Shown piece after piece: positions 10,314 to 19,900 of a DNA stretch of 64,000 nt (position 1 is the stretch's first letter; each line of letters starts with the position of its first letter). A program made the translations under genes and the position numbers. Origin of the DNA: Escherichia coli DSM 30083 = JCM 1649 = ATCC 11775 (GTDB lineage Bacteria > Pseudomonadota > Gammaproteobacteria > Enterobacterales > Enterobacteriaceae); assembly GCF_003697165.2 (NCBI RefSeq), contig NZ_CP033092.2:1364001-1428000 (forward strand), read 5' to 3'. The notes beneath the pieces are model-generated. The model saw only the letters and a list, made by a program, of their open reading frames with translations, ran no database searches and was not told where the DNA came from.

Positions 10314-11492
10314 ATGCAATTGCGTAAATTACTGCTGCCAGGACTGCTTTCCGTTACCCTTTTAAGCGGCTGTTCGCTGTTTAACAGCGAAGAAGATGTG
10401 GTAAAGATGTCCCCATTGCCAACCGTTGAAAACCAGTTTACGCCGACTACTGCGTGGAGCACTTCCGTTGGTAGCGGCATTGGCAACTTCTATTCCAATC
10501 TTCATCCGGCACTGGCGGACAACGTTGTCTATGCAGCGGACCGCGCTGGTTTAGTAAAAGCGCTGAATGCGGATGACGGCAAAGAAATCTGGTCTGTCAA
10601 CCTGGCCGAGAAAGATGGCTGGTTCTCTAAAGATCCTGCATTACTTTCTGGCGGCGTGACCGTGTCTGGTGGGCATGTCTACATTGGCACCGAAAAGGCG
10701 CAGGTTTACGCGCTGAATACCAGCGATGGTACTGTGGCATGGCAAACTAAAGTCGCGGGTGAAGCACTTTCGCGCCCGGTGGTCAGCGACGGTCTGGTGT
10801 TAATCCACACCAGTAACGGTCAGTTACAAGCGCTGAACGAAGCTGACGGCGCTGTCAAATGGACAGTTAACCTCGATATGCCTTCGCTCTCTTTGCGTGG
10901 CGAGTCTGCGCCGGCAACGGCTTTTGGTGCGGCCGTCGTGGGTGGCGATAATGGTCGCGTCAGCGCAGTGCTGATGGAACAGGGCCAGATGATTTGGCAG
11001 CAGCGTATTTCCCAGGCGACCGGTTCTACCGAAATTGACCGTCTGAGCGATGTTGACACGACTCCCGTCGTTGTTAACGGCGTTGTTTTCGCGCTGGCCT
11101 ATAATGGTAACCTGACGGCGCTTGATCTGCGCAGCGGTCAGATTATGTGGAAACGCGAACTGGGTTCGGTGAATGATTTCATCGTCGACGGCAATCGCAT
11201 CTATCTGGTCGATCAAAATGACCGGGTGATGGCGTTGACCATTGATGGCGGCGTTACGCTGTGGACACAAAGCGATCTGCTGCATCGCCTGCTGACTTCT
11301 CCGGTGCTGTATAATGGCAACCTGGTGGTAGGTGACAGCGAAGGTTATCTGCACTGGATTAACGTCGAAGATGGTCGTTTCGTTGCCCAGCAAAAAGTTG
11401 ATAGTTCTGGTTTCCAGACTGAACCGGTTGCCGCTGACGGCAAACTGCTGATCCAGGCAAAAGACGGAACCGTGTACTCTATTACACGTTAA
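10314..11492 (+). CDS. bamB: Outer membrane protein assembly factor BamB (lipoprotein)
   Basis: 392 residues. It has a lipoprotein signal peptide with lipobox LLSGC (Cys20) and then an eight-bladed beta-propeller of PQQ-like repeats (for example LNADDGKEIWSVNL, LNTSDGTVAWQTKV, LDLRSGQIMWKREL). It is a periplasmic scaffold of the BAM complex that binds BamA and speeds beta-barrel insertion. It follows yfgM by 10 bases with an AGAGGGAC ribosome-binding site, and a terminator hairpin lies at 11513-11550. Confidence 0.98.
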   Translation: MQLRKLLLPGLLSVTLLSGCSLFNSEEDVVKMSPLPTVENQFTPTTAWSTSVGSGIGNFYSNLHPALADNVVYAADRAGLVKALNADDGKEIWSVNLAEKDGWFSKDPALLSGGVTVSGGHVYIGTEKAQVYALNTSDGTVAWQTKVAGEALSRPVVSDGLVLIHTSNGQLQALNEADGAVKWTVNLDMPSLSLRGESAPATAFGAAVVGGDNGRVSAVLMEQGQMIWQQRISQATGSTEIDRLSDVDTTPVVVNGVVFALAYNGNLTALDLRSGQIMWKRELGSVNDFIVDGNRIYLVDQNDRVMALTIDGGVTLWTQSDLLHRLLTSPVLYNGNLVVGDSEGYLHWINVEDGRFVAQQKVDSSGFQTEPVAADGKLLIQAKDGTVYSITR

Positions 11493-11512
11493 TCGTCTCT
11501 GTCGTTCACTTT

Positions 11513-11550
11513 GAAAACGGCTCCTGGACAGGGGCCGTTTTCCTGTTTTT
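11513..11550 (+). terminator. Intrinsic terminator after bamB
   Basis: The hairpin gaaaacggctcc / ggggccgttttc is followed by ctgttttt. It separates bamB from der. Confidence 0.75.
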
Positions 11551-11609
11551 AACAACGACACGAATATAGCGTGCGTTGTCTGATGATTTATAAAAATGAG
11601 GCTTTAAAC

Positions 11610-13082
11610 ATGGTACCTGTGGTCGCGCTTGTCGGGCGCCCTAACGTAGGAAAATCCACGTTATTTAACCGTCTAACTCGCACCCGAGATGCGCTGGTTG
11701 CGGATTTCCCGGGTCTGACTCGTGACCGTAAGTACGGTCGTGCGGAAATTGAAGGCCGTGAGTTTATCTGCATTGATACCGGCGGGATTGATGGCACAGA
11801 AGACGGTGTAGAAACCCGCATGGCGGAACAGTCGCTGCTGGCGATTGAAGAAGCGGACGTCGTACTGTTTATGGTGGATGCGCGCTCGGGCCTGATGCCG
11901 GCGGATGAAGCGATTGCTAAACATCTGCGCTCCCGTGAAAAACCGACCTTCCTGGTGGCAAACAAAACTGACGGTCTGGATCCCGATCAGGCAGTGGTTG
12001 ATTTCTACGCGCTTGGTTTAGGTGAAATCTACCCGATCGCCGCGTCTCACGGTCGTGGCGTATTAAGTCTGCTGGAGCACGTGCTGCTGCCGTGGATGGA
12101 AGATCTCGCACCGCAAGAAGAAGTCGACGAAGACGCCGAATACTGGGCGCAATTTGAAGCGGAAGAGAACGGCGAAGAAGAAGAGGAAGACGACTTCGAC
12201 CCGCAAAGTCTGCCGATCAAACTGGCGATTGTGGGTCGCCCGAACGTAGGTAAGTCTACACTCACTAACCGTATTCTTGGTGAAGAGCGCGTTGTTGTTT
12301 ACGACATGCCTGGCACGACGCGTGACAGTATCTACATTCCAATGGAACGCGACGGACGTGAGTATGTGCTCATTGACACCGCTGGCGTACGTAAACGCGG
12401 CAAAATCACCGATGCGGTAGAGAAATTCTCGGTAATCAAAACGTTGCAGGCCATTGAAGATGCCAACGTGGTGATGTTGGTGATTGATGCGCGTGAAGGT
12501 ATTTCCGATCAGGATCTCTCCTTGCTGGGCTTTATTCTCAATAGTGGGCGCTCACTTGTGATTGTAGTGAACAAGTGGGACGGCCTGAGCCAGGAAGTGA
12601 AAGAGCAGGTGAAAGAGACGCTGGACTTCCGTCTGGGCTTTATCGATTTTGCTCGTGTGCACTTTATCTCTGCCTTGCACGGCAGTGGTGTTGGTAACTT
12701 GTTTGAATCAGTACGTGAAGCGTATGACAGCTCCACCCGTCGTGTGGGGACCTCTATGCTGACGCGCATCATGACGATGGCTGTTGAAGATCACCAACCA
12801 CCGCTGGTACGCGGTCGTCGTGTGAAGCTGAAATACGCCCACGCCGGGGGTTATAACCCGCCGATTGTGGTGATTCACGGCAATCAGGTGAAAGACCTGC
12901 CTGATTCCTACAAGCGTTACCTGATGAACTACTTCCGCAAATCGCTGGACGTAATGGGATCGCCGATTCGTATTCAGTTCAAAGAAGGGGAAAACCCGTA
13001 TGCGAACAAGCGTAACACCCTGACGCCAACCCAGATGCGTAAACGTAAGCGTCTGATGAAGCATATCAAGAAAAGTAAGTAA
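11610..13082 (+). CDS. der: Ribosome-assembly GTPase Der (EngA)
   Basis: 490 residues from the ATG at 11610; upstream in-frame ATGs exist but this start gives the family N-terminus MVPVVALVGRPNVGKS. It has two GTPase domains in tandem, with P-loops GRPNVGKS at about 9-16 and 209-216, separated by an acidic linker (about 165-200). The C-terminal KH-like domain ends in a basic tail. It is essential for 50S subunit maturation. The yfgJ gene follows after about 60 bases. Confidence 0.97.
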   Translation: MVPVVALVGRPNVGKSTLFNRLTRTRDALVADFPGLTRDRKYGRAEIEGREFICIDTGGIDGTEDGVETRMAEQSLLAIEEADVVLFMVDARSGLMPADEAIAKHLRSREKPTFLVANKTDGLDPDQAVVDFYALGLGEIYPIAASHGRGVLSLLEHVLLPWMEDLAPQEEVDEDAEYWAQFEAEENGEEEEEDDFDPQSLPIKLAIVGRPNVGKSTLTNRILGEERVVVYDMPGTTRDSIYIPMERDGREYVLIDTAGVRKRGKITDAVEKFSVIKTLQAIEDANVVMLVIDAREGISDQDLSLLGFILNSGRSLVIVVNKWDGLSQEVKEQVKETLDFRLGFIDFARVHFISALHGSGVGNLFESVREAYDSSTRRVGTSMLTRIMTMAVEDHQPPLVRGRRVKLKYAHAGGYNPPIVVIHGNQVKDLPDSYKRYLMNYFRKSLDVMGSPIRIQFKEGENPYANKRNTLTPTQMRKRKRLMKHIKKSK

Positions 13083-13144
13083 TCACTTATCTGGTTTCCC
13101 TTTCCACACGGAGAGGGAAGCCGAATAACACGCGAGGAGTATTT

Positions 13145-13360
13145 ATGGCACTCAACTGTCCAACCTGCAAAACCCCTCTCGAACGCAATGGCGAGACTGC
13201 TCACTGTGCAACTTGCGACAAAGACTTTACCGTCCAGGCACTTTGCCCTGAGTGTCATCAGGCGTTACAAGTGTTAAAAGCTTGTGGTGCTGTGGATTAT
13301 TTCTGCCAACATGGGCACGGTTTAATATCTAAAAAACGCGTTGAATTTATTATTGCTTAA
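13145..13360 (+). CDS. yfgJ: YfgJ, small double zinc-ribbon protein
   Basis: 71 residues, with a GAGGAG ribosome-binding site. Cysteine pairs CPTC (5-8), CATC, CPEC and a C-x7-C/HGH group give two zinc-ribbon-like knuckles. I recognise it as K-12 YfgJ; its biological function is not established to my knowledge. In K-12 it neighbours xseA directly, so its end marks the left border of the island found here. Confidence 0.93.
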   Translation: MALNCPTCKTPLERNGETAHCATCDKDFTVQALCPECHQALQVLKACGAVDYFCQHGHGLISKKRVEFIIA

Positions 13361-13568
13361 TATCATGTGAATGTATTGTTTTATCATTTATATTTAATAT
13401 ATGAATGATAAACAATCTGTTATTAGTGGAATAACTAATGTATTTGAGTGAAATCACTAATTTAAATAATTAAGAATATATTTACTCTTTATGACATGCC
13501 TTTCTGAATAATCAGGGATACAATATTAAAGCTTATTTTTGACTGTATCATTGTCACAGGGAAAGTGC
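13361..13568. promoter_or_regulatory. AT-rich leader of the sinH island
   Basis: This 208-base gap is much richer in A+T than the flanking genes. It contains a 9-bp inverted repeat (13380-13388 with 13404-13412), the paired words ttagtg/cactaa, and a candidate -10 element TACAAT at 13519-13524. I see no convincing -35 element. AT-rich promoters of acquired adhesin genes are often silenced by H-NS; that is inference here. Confidence 0.45.
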
Positions 13569-15773
13569 ATGCTGCGATGGAAACGCTGTATTATTCTAAC
13601 ATTTATCTCTGGTGCTGCTTTCGCGGCGCCAGAGATAAATGTTAAGCAAAACGAATCGTTACCTGATTTAGGTAGCCAGGCAGCACAACAGGATGAACAA
13701 ACCAACAAGGGTAAATCGCTGAAAGAGCGCGGAGCCGATTACGTCATCAACTCCGCCACGCAAGGGTTTGAAAACTTGACCCCTGAGGCGCTGAAATCTC
13801 AGGCCAGAAGCTATCTGCAAAGTCAAATCACCTCAACCGCACAATCTTATATTGAAGACACACTCTCTCCCTACGGTAAGGTCCGTTCGAACCTCTCCAT
13901 TGGTCAGGGCGGCGATCTGGATGGCAGTTCCATCGATTATTTTGTTCCCTGGTACGATAATCAAACCACTGTTTATTTCAGCCAATTTTCTGCGCAACGA
14001 AAAGAAGATCGTACGATCGGGAATATTGGCCTTGGGGTAAGGTATAATTTTGATAAATATCTATTGGGTGGAAATATATTTTATGATTATGACTTTACCC
14101 GTGGACATCGCCGTTTAGGTTTAGGCGCCGAAGCCTGGACGGATTATTTAAAATTCTCAGGCAACTATTATCACCCACTTTCTGACTGGAAAGACTCTGA
14201 AGATTTCGACTTTTATGAAGAACGCCCTGCGCGCGGCTGGGATATTCGCGCTGAAGCCTGGCTACCCGCTTACCCGCAGCTTGGCGGAAAAATTGTCTTC
14301 GAACAATATTATGGGAATGAAGTCGCGCTTTTTGGTACCGATAGTCTGGAGAAAGATCCCTTCGCTGTCACGCTGGGTGTGAAATACCAGCCCGTTCCGC
14401 TCATTGTTGTCGGTACAGATTTCAAAGCTGGCACTGGCGATAATACCGATCTTTCTGTTAACGCAACGCTGAACTACCAGTTTGGCGTCCCGCTCAAAGA
14501 CCAGCTTGATCCTGACAAAGTGAGCGCGGCTCACTCGCTCATGGGTAGCCGTCATGACTTTGTTGAACGTAACAACTTTATTGTTCTGGAATACAAAGAG
14601 AAAGATCCCCTCTATGTCACTTTGTGGCTGAAAGCCGACGTCACGAATGAACATCCCGAGTGCGTGATTAAAGATACGCCTGAAGAAGCTATCGGGCTGG
14701 AAAAATGTAAATGGACCATTAACGCGCTCATTAACCATCACTACAAAATCGTTGCTGCCTCCTGGCAGGCGAAAAACAATGCTGCCTCCTGGCAGGCGAA
14801 AAACAATGCTGCCCGCACGCTGGTGATGCCGGTTATCAAAGAGAATACCCTGACAGAGGGTAACAATAACCACTGGAACCTGGTGCTGCCCGCCTGGCAG
14901 TACAGTTCCGATCAAGCCGAACAAGAAAAACTCAATACCTGGCGAGTACGTCTGGCGCTGGAAGATGAAAAGGGCAATCGGCAGAACTCTGGCGTGGTGG
15001 AAATCACCGTTCAGCAGGACCGTAAAATAGAGTTGATTGTTAATAACATCGCGAACGTGCCAGAAGAGAACAACCACAGCCACGAAGCCAGCGCTCAGGC
15101 AGATGGCGTTGATGGTGTGGTGATGGATCTCGATGTAACCGACAGCTTTGGCGATAACACCGACCGCAATGGCGATGCGCTGCCGGAAGATAACCTCACG
15201 CCGCAGCTTTACGACGCGCAGGACAAACGAGTGACGTTAACCAACAAGCCTTGCTCGACCGACAACCCCTGCGTTTTTATCGCTAAACAAGATAAAGAAA
15301 AGGGCACTGTCACCCTCTCCAGTACCTTACCCGGCACCTATCGCTGGAAAGCAAAAGCCGCGCCCTACGATGACAGTAACTATGTGGATGTCACTTTCCT
15401 CGGGGCAGAAATTGGTGGGCTAAATGCTTTTATCTATCGTGTGGGGGCGGCTAAACCCAGCAACCTGATAGGTAAAGATAAAGAACCGTTGCCGCTCAAC
15501 AACACTTATCGATTTGTTTTGTGGCGCGACAACAATAAAGACGGTGTCTTCCAGCAGGTCGAAAAACTGACTGACGAAGAGATGGTGCAGTACGACTACA
15601 AGTGGGAATTTACCGGCAAGAGCATCAATGGTGAAGTGGGTGCACAGGCGAACACTTCCAATGAGGACATTGTGATTCCGGCCACTAACCGTGAAGCGGC
15701 GCAAACCTATGGCGCACAAGCGGGAGATGGCTTGCAGGGATACGGTTTACGCGTGCTGTATACCAAAAAATAA
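13569..15773 (+). CDS. sinH: SinH-like inverse autotransporter (intimin/invasin family)
   Basis: 734 residues from the ATG at 13569, which has an AGGGAAAG ribosome-binding site and gives a clean Sec signal peptide ending AFA-APE. A TTG ten codons upstream is a less likely start. After a short alpha-helical periplasmic segment (about 25-100), residues about 100-325 form the inverse-autotransporter beta-barrel with alternating aromatic strands (GVRYNFDKYLLGGNIFYDYDF). The passenger (about 340-734) has Ig-like segments and a C-terminal domain shared with the next gene, with a calcium-loop-like DNNKDGVFQQVEK. Salmonella SinH, encoded on the CS54 island at the same yfgJ-xseA site, has a similar length. 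An in-frame 27-bp tandem duplication lies at 14754-14807. By family it is surface-exposed and probably adhesive. Confidence 0.88.
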   Translation: MLRWKRCIILTFISGAAFAAPEINVKQNESLPDLGSQAAQQDEQTNKGKSLKERGADYVINSATQGFENLTPEALKSQARSYLQSQITSTAQSYIEDTLSPYGKVRSNLSIGQGGDLDGSSIDYFVPWYDNQTTVYFSQFSAQRKEDRTIGNIGLGVRYNFDKYLLGGNIFYDYDFTRGHRRLGLGAEAWTDYLKFSGNYYHPLSDWKDSEDFDFYEERPARGWDIRAEAWLPAYPQLGGKIVFEQYYGNEVALFGTDSLEKDPFAVTLGVKYQPVPLIVVGTDFKAGTGDNTDLSVNATLNYQFGVPLKDQLDPDKVSAAHSLMGSRHDFVERNNFIVLEYKEKDPLYVTLWLKADVTNEHPECVIKDTPEEAIGLEKCKWTINALINHHYKIVAASWQAKNNAASWQAKNNAARTLVMPVIKENTLTEGNNNHWNLVLPAWQYSSDQAEQEKLNTWRVRLALEDEKGNRQNSGVVEITVQQDRKIELIVNNIANVPEENNHSHEASAQADGVDGVVMDLDVTDSFGDNTDRNGDALPEDNLTPQLYDAQDKRVTLTNKPCSTDNPCVFIAKQDKEKGTVTLSSTLPGTYRWKAKAAPYDDSNYVDVTFLGAEIGGLNAFIYRVGAAKPSNLIGKDKEPLPLNNTYRFVLWRDNNKDGVFQQVEKLTDEEMVQYDYKWEFTGKSINGEVGAQANTSNEDIVIPATNREAAQTYGAQAGDGLQGYGLRVLYTKK
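13597..13644 (+). repeat. Perfect 16-bp inverted repeat inside the sinH signal-peptide codons
   Basis: The arms TAACATTTATCTCTGG (13597-13612) and CCAGAGATAAATGTTA (13629-13644) are exact reverse complements. Pairing can extend three more base pairs with one G-U, leaving a 10-base loop. The hairpin would form in the sinH mRNA about 10 codons after the start. Confidence 0.9.
14754..14807 (+). repeat. 27-bp perfect tandem duplication in sinH
   Basis: Two identical 27-base units (14754-14780 and 14781-14807) encode AASWQAKNN twice in a row and keep the frame. This is consistent with a recent slippage event in the passenger region. Confidence 0.95.
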
Positions 15774-15827
15774 GATTGGCGTAAGGCCAGTCGGCCAGTC
15801 GCTGAAGGTTCATTAAGGAGAGCATCA

Positions 15828-16805
15828 ATGAAGCAGGATAAAAGACGCGGTCTGACCCGGATCGCATTAGCGCTGGCACTGGCAGGTTATTGTGTGGCAC
15901 CTGTGGCGCTGGCTGAAGACAGCGCCTGGGTCGACAGCGGTGAAACCAATATTTTCCAGGGGACCATTCCGTGGCTCTATTCGGAAGGGGGAAGTGCTAC
16001 GACAGATGCCGACCGTGTAACGTTGACTTCTGATCTAAAAGGCGCTCGCCCGCAAGGCAGTGAAACGGACAAGCGTCTTTACTCGGGTGATAAATTAACC
16101 GTAAGTTGGGAAATTGGTGATACCGAAGGCGACGTGGATCTTGGGGGATTGGGCGATAACGCGAAAACTATCGATACTATCCGCTGGATGAGCTACAAGG
16201 ATGCGCAGGGGGGGGATCCAAAAGAGCTGGTAACGAAGGTGACCAGTTACACTCTTACCGATGCCGACCGTGGTCGTTATATCGGTATTGAAATTACGCC
16301 AACCACGCAGACCGGTACGCCAAACGTCGGGACTGCGCTGCATCTTTATGACGTTTCTACTGCCAGCGGCGGCGGAAGCGACAGCGATAACGTTGCACCG
16401 GGGCCGGTGGTTAACCAGAACCTGAAAGTCGCCATCTTTGTTGATGGTACCAGTATCAACCTTATCAACGGTAGCACACCAATCGAACTTGGCAAAACCT
16501 ACGTGGCCAAACTGTACTCGGATGAGAACAAAAATGGCAAGTTTGATGCGGGTACCGATGCTGACGTCACCGCCAATTATGACTTCCGTTGGGTACTTTC
16601 TGGCAGCAGCCAACAGCTTGGCACTTCGGGTGGCATCGTTAACTCAAGCTTCGATAATAACAATTTGGTCATCCCTGCGACCAACGACGAAGCCAGAACC
16701 AACCTTAACGGCCCTGCGCGCGATGGAAAAGAGGCACTTTCCATCCCGACCAACGGCGACGGGGTACAGGGTTACAAACTTCACATTATTTACAAACACA
16801 AATAA
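15828..16805 (+). CDS. sinI: SinI-like exported protein associated with the inverse autotransporter
   Basis: 325 residues, ATG preceded by AAGGAGAG, 54 bases after sinH. A Sec signal peptide (about 1-28, ending VALA-EDS) leads to a beta-rich N-terminal domain (about 30-175) starting SAWVDSGE. A Gly/Ser-rich linker (SGGGSDSDN) joins a C-terminal domain (about 190-325) homologous to the C-terminus of SinH. Both share a DxNxxGxF loop (DENKNGKFDAG here), a W-containing strand, VIPATN-x-EA and a final GDG-x-QGY-x-L-x-x-x-Y-K-x-K. There is no membrane anchor or barrel. Salmonella has a SinI gene beside sinH, and the ZirS/ZirU exoproteins that depend on the inverse autotransporter ZirT are a plausible parallel. 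Its function is otherwise unknown to me. Confidence 0.75.
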   Translation: MKQDKRRGLTRIALALALAGYCVAPVALAEDSAWVDSGETNIFQGTIPWLYSEGGSATTDADRVTLTSDLKGARPQGSETDKRLYSGDKLTVSWEIGDTEGDVDLGGLGDNAKTIDTIRWMSYKDAQGGDPKELVTKVTSYTLTDADRGRYIGIEITPTTQTGTPNVGTALHLYDVSTASGGGSDSDNVAPGPVVNQNLKVAIFVDGTSINLINGSTPIELGKTYVAKLYSDENKNGKFDAGTDADVTANYDFRWVLSGSSQQLGTSGGIVNSSFDNNNLVIPATNDEARTNLNGPARDGKEALSIPTNGDGVQGYKLHIIYKHK

Positions 16806-16816
16806 CGCGTACTCAG

Positions 16817-16880
16817 CAGCATTCCCGCAAGGGAATGCTGTTTCCGCATATTTTGCTTAATCCCGGATTAAGCAAAATAT
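16817..16880 (+). terminator. Two consecutive hairpins between sinI and the ratA-like gene
   Basis: Hairpin one is cagcattccc / gggaatgctg (16817-16840, loop of 4) followed by ttt. Hairpin two is a perfect 14-bp stem, 16848-16861 with 16867-16880, and is A+T-rich. Neither has a long T-run. They could partly terminate transcription before the large downstream gene or protect the upstream mRNA end. Confidence 0.55.
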
Positions 16881-16925
16881 ATTGATGCGACAAGCGTCCG
16901 TTTAACAACCGGTGGAGTTTCTGTC

Positions 16926-19900
16926 ATGTCCCTGACCCTGAATAAAATCCTTGTGTTATGCGCATTGCTGATAAGCGCAATGCTGCCTGGGTGGTCATGG
17001 GCAGAATCTGCATGGCAAGACTCTTCAGATACGGTCGGCGAATTTAACGGTACCGTGCCCACCGCCGACAGCGCCAGCATACCCGTCTACCAGGGCAGTG
17101 TCTTTCTCGATCCTACAAAGACGCATGAGGTAGCGTTTACCGCTAAACCGAGTGAATTCAACGCGGATGTTAGCGTCTCTAAATTGCTCGTCACCAACCC
17201 GCAAGACAGAGAAGGCGATATCATTGCCACCCCACGTTGGGAAAACCAAACGCCACCGGCTGTATCTTTAGTTTGGGCGGATGCCGCCACGCCGGACACC
17301 TTACTGGACCCACAGCCAGTCGCAGATCGCTCGTTTTGTGCACAGGGACTTGCCGGGCGTTCGCTGGTCGCCTGGGCGCAGCCTGATCCCCAGCAGACCA
17401 TGCCGCTGTTATATTTACTCACCTCGACGGGCTATCCCTATGAAAGTGTTCTGATGCTCGCCGATCAGAAAGTGACGCTGAAGATTGCGCCCGCGCAGGG
17501 TGACCTTATTTCCGTCAGCGCTGCGGGCTATGACGAATCCTCAGGTGCGGCGAAAATGACGGTTGGGGGCAGTATCACGTTAACGGTCACCACCAAAGAT
17601 TGCGTCGGTAATGTTGTGGGGAATATTCCTTTTGTTATCAAACGCAAAGATGCTGAAAACCGCCAGGGTGTGGTGAACAATACTGCGCCTGTAAAACTGG
17701 GCACGACCGAATTAACCACCACCGCGACGGAATATCGTGGTACTACCGATGCGAATGGTGTTGCCACGGTTACGGTCACCCAGGCCAACGGCCCTGGTGT
17801 AAAAACGCCGTTGGTCGCGAGCCTCGCGGGTATTGCTCAGGCCAGTGAAACGGCAGTGATCTTTACCGTCCTCACCAGCCCGGATGTTCCGCAGGCTACA
17901 ATGTGGGGTCATATGCCCGATACGCTGAAGGCCCGTGATTACACTTTTAGTCGACCAAAACTGGCGGCGGAAGTCGATAATGAAGGCGGTACGGTTAACG
18001 ATCACAATGAAACCTGGTCCACCTTTACCTGGAGCGGCGCGGATAAACATTGCGACATTTTGCCCGGAATGCGTCAGTTCGGTGCGCTGGCGACGGTGGT
18101 GCCAACGTCAGTGCAGGATGTGGCTGGTTGGCCGATGCAGGGTAATTTCTACTGGTCATCACTGGCGGGGATGAGCGGCCAGCACCATGCGGCGGATGTT
18201 TCGAACCGCAGCGAAGCGCAAAAACCGGACGATACGACGTTTATTGTGAGCTGTGTCGATAAAGAAGCGCCCGATGTTGAACCGAAGCTGGTACTGACGC
18301 CGGGCAGCTATGATTCGACGATAAAAGCGATGAAAGTAAAGGTGGGGGAAGAGGCTTCTTTACGTCTGACGATTACCGATAGCAAGAACAACGATCAGCC
18401 GCTGGCTTACTACTACTTTTCGCTGCATCTGGATGACGGCATTAACCGTAAGAATCAAACTGACGCCGCGTGGGAGACGCATCCGGTACAAATTGATGGC
18501 GGCAGTAACGTTCGCAAAGTTGACGCCCATACCTATGAAGGGATCACTGATGCTAACGGAGAGGCCACTCTGACGCTGACCCAGCCAGGCGGCGTGGGGG
18601 TGAAAACTCACATCACCGCGAGAATGCGCAGTGATTTTACTGCCTCGGATGAGAAAGACGTTATTTTTACGGTGATCACCAGCCCCGATACCGACAAAGC
18701 GCGGATGTGGGGCCATATGTTGGGCATTATTGAAGCGAACAATATCTTTAAACGCCCACGGCTGGCGGATGAAACCGACAACGAACAGGGATCGGTGCGG
18801 GAAAATAACGAAGACTGGGCGCTGTTTGATCAGAATAGCAGTATGCAGGCTGAGTGTGGTTTAGGTCATATTCCGAGCCAAAGTTCATTGCACAGTTTGT
18901 TTGCCGCTCATCCAGCCAATGCCATCGGCACCGAATATGGCTGGCCAACGTTGCAAAAAGCGTATCTTAGTGCGGTGGAAGAGACGTCGCACGCGTCGGT
19001 AAACCTGGCCACGGGCAACATCGACACCTATTCCGGCTTTAAGCAAAACTATCTCTCTTGTTCGGGCAATGAGATGGTCGCCCAGATTGCCGCGACCACC
19101 GATCGTGATGTTTCCGCAGGCAGCAGAGCGCAGGCCAAAGTGGGTGACACGATCACCATGACGGTACGCACCTTTAATGCCTTGAATAATGCACCCGTGC
19201 CGTATACCGCGTTCACCATTACTAAAGATATGGGGAAAAATCGTCAGGGGCAGACTACAGGTTTTGATGATCCAACCCGCGGCGCAATCGAGATGAATGG
19301 CACACTCTACGGAACATCGCAACCGTCTTTAGTCTATGCCGGTACTACGGATGCGCAGGGTTTTGCGACTGTGGAAATTAAGCAATCGCAAGGTGTGGGC
19401 TTATCGACGCCGCTAAATATTGTGCCTGTGAACTCCTATATTCCCAATACTGTTAATTACAATGTGATTTTCACTACGCTCACCAGTCCGGATGCGGTTG
19501 GCGCGCAGATGTGGGGGCATATGGATGAGACGATTACCGTCGATGCTTTAACCTTTGCCCGACCCCGACTGGCTGCGGAAGTGTTCAGTCCGGACGGCAC
19601 ATTAACGGAAAATAACGAAGTCTGGTCGCGAGTCAGCCAGGCCAACGCCTCCAGCACCAGTAAAGGTGGCTGTGGCGCCAATATGCTCCCACGCCGTTCT
19701 CAGCTTAGCGCGCTCTATGATGCCAATAACGGTGACGGTGTACAGACAGTACACGGCTGGCCAACGCAGCGTCAGCCCTACTGGAGCAGTTCGCCCGCAG
19801 ATCAGGTACCGCATTATTACACCATAGCCCTCAACGATGGGGCGCGGACCGTTGGCGGTAGCACGGCGGTTTATGTCAGTTGCCTGACGACGGCTAACAA

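Noticed and set aside
13539..13568. TTG start for sinH
   Set aside because: It would add ten polar residues before the signal peptide. The ATG at 13569 has the better ribosome-binding site and gives a standard signal sequence.
14262..15083. 273-codon frame antisense to sinH
   Set aside because: It spans the duplicated passenger region only because of codon bias; no signal or motif.
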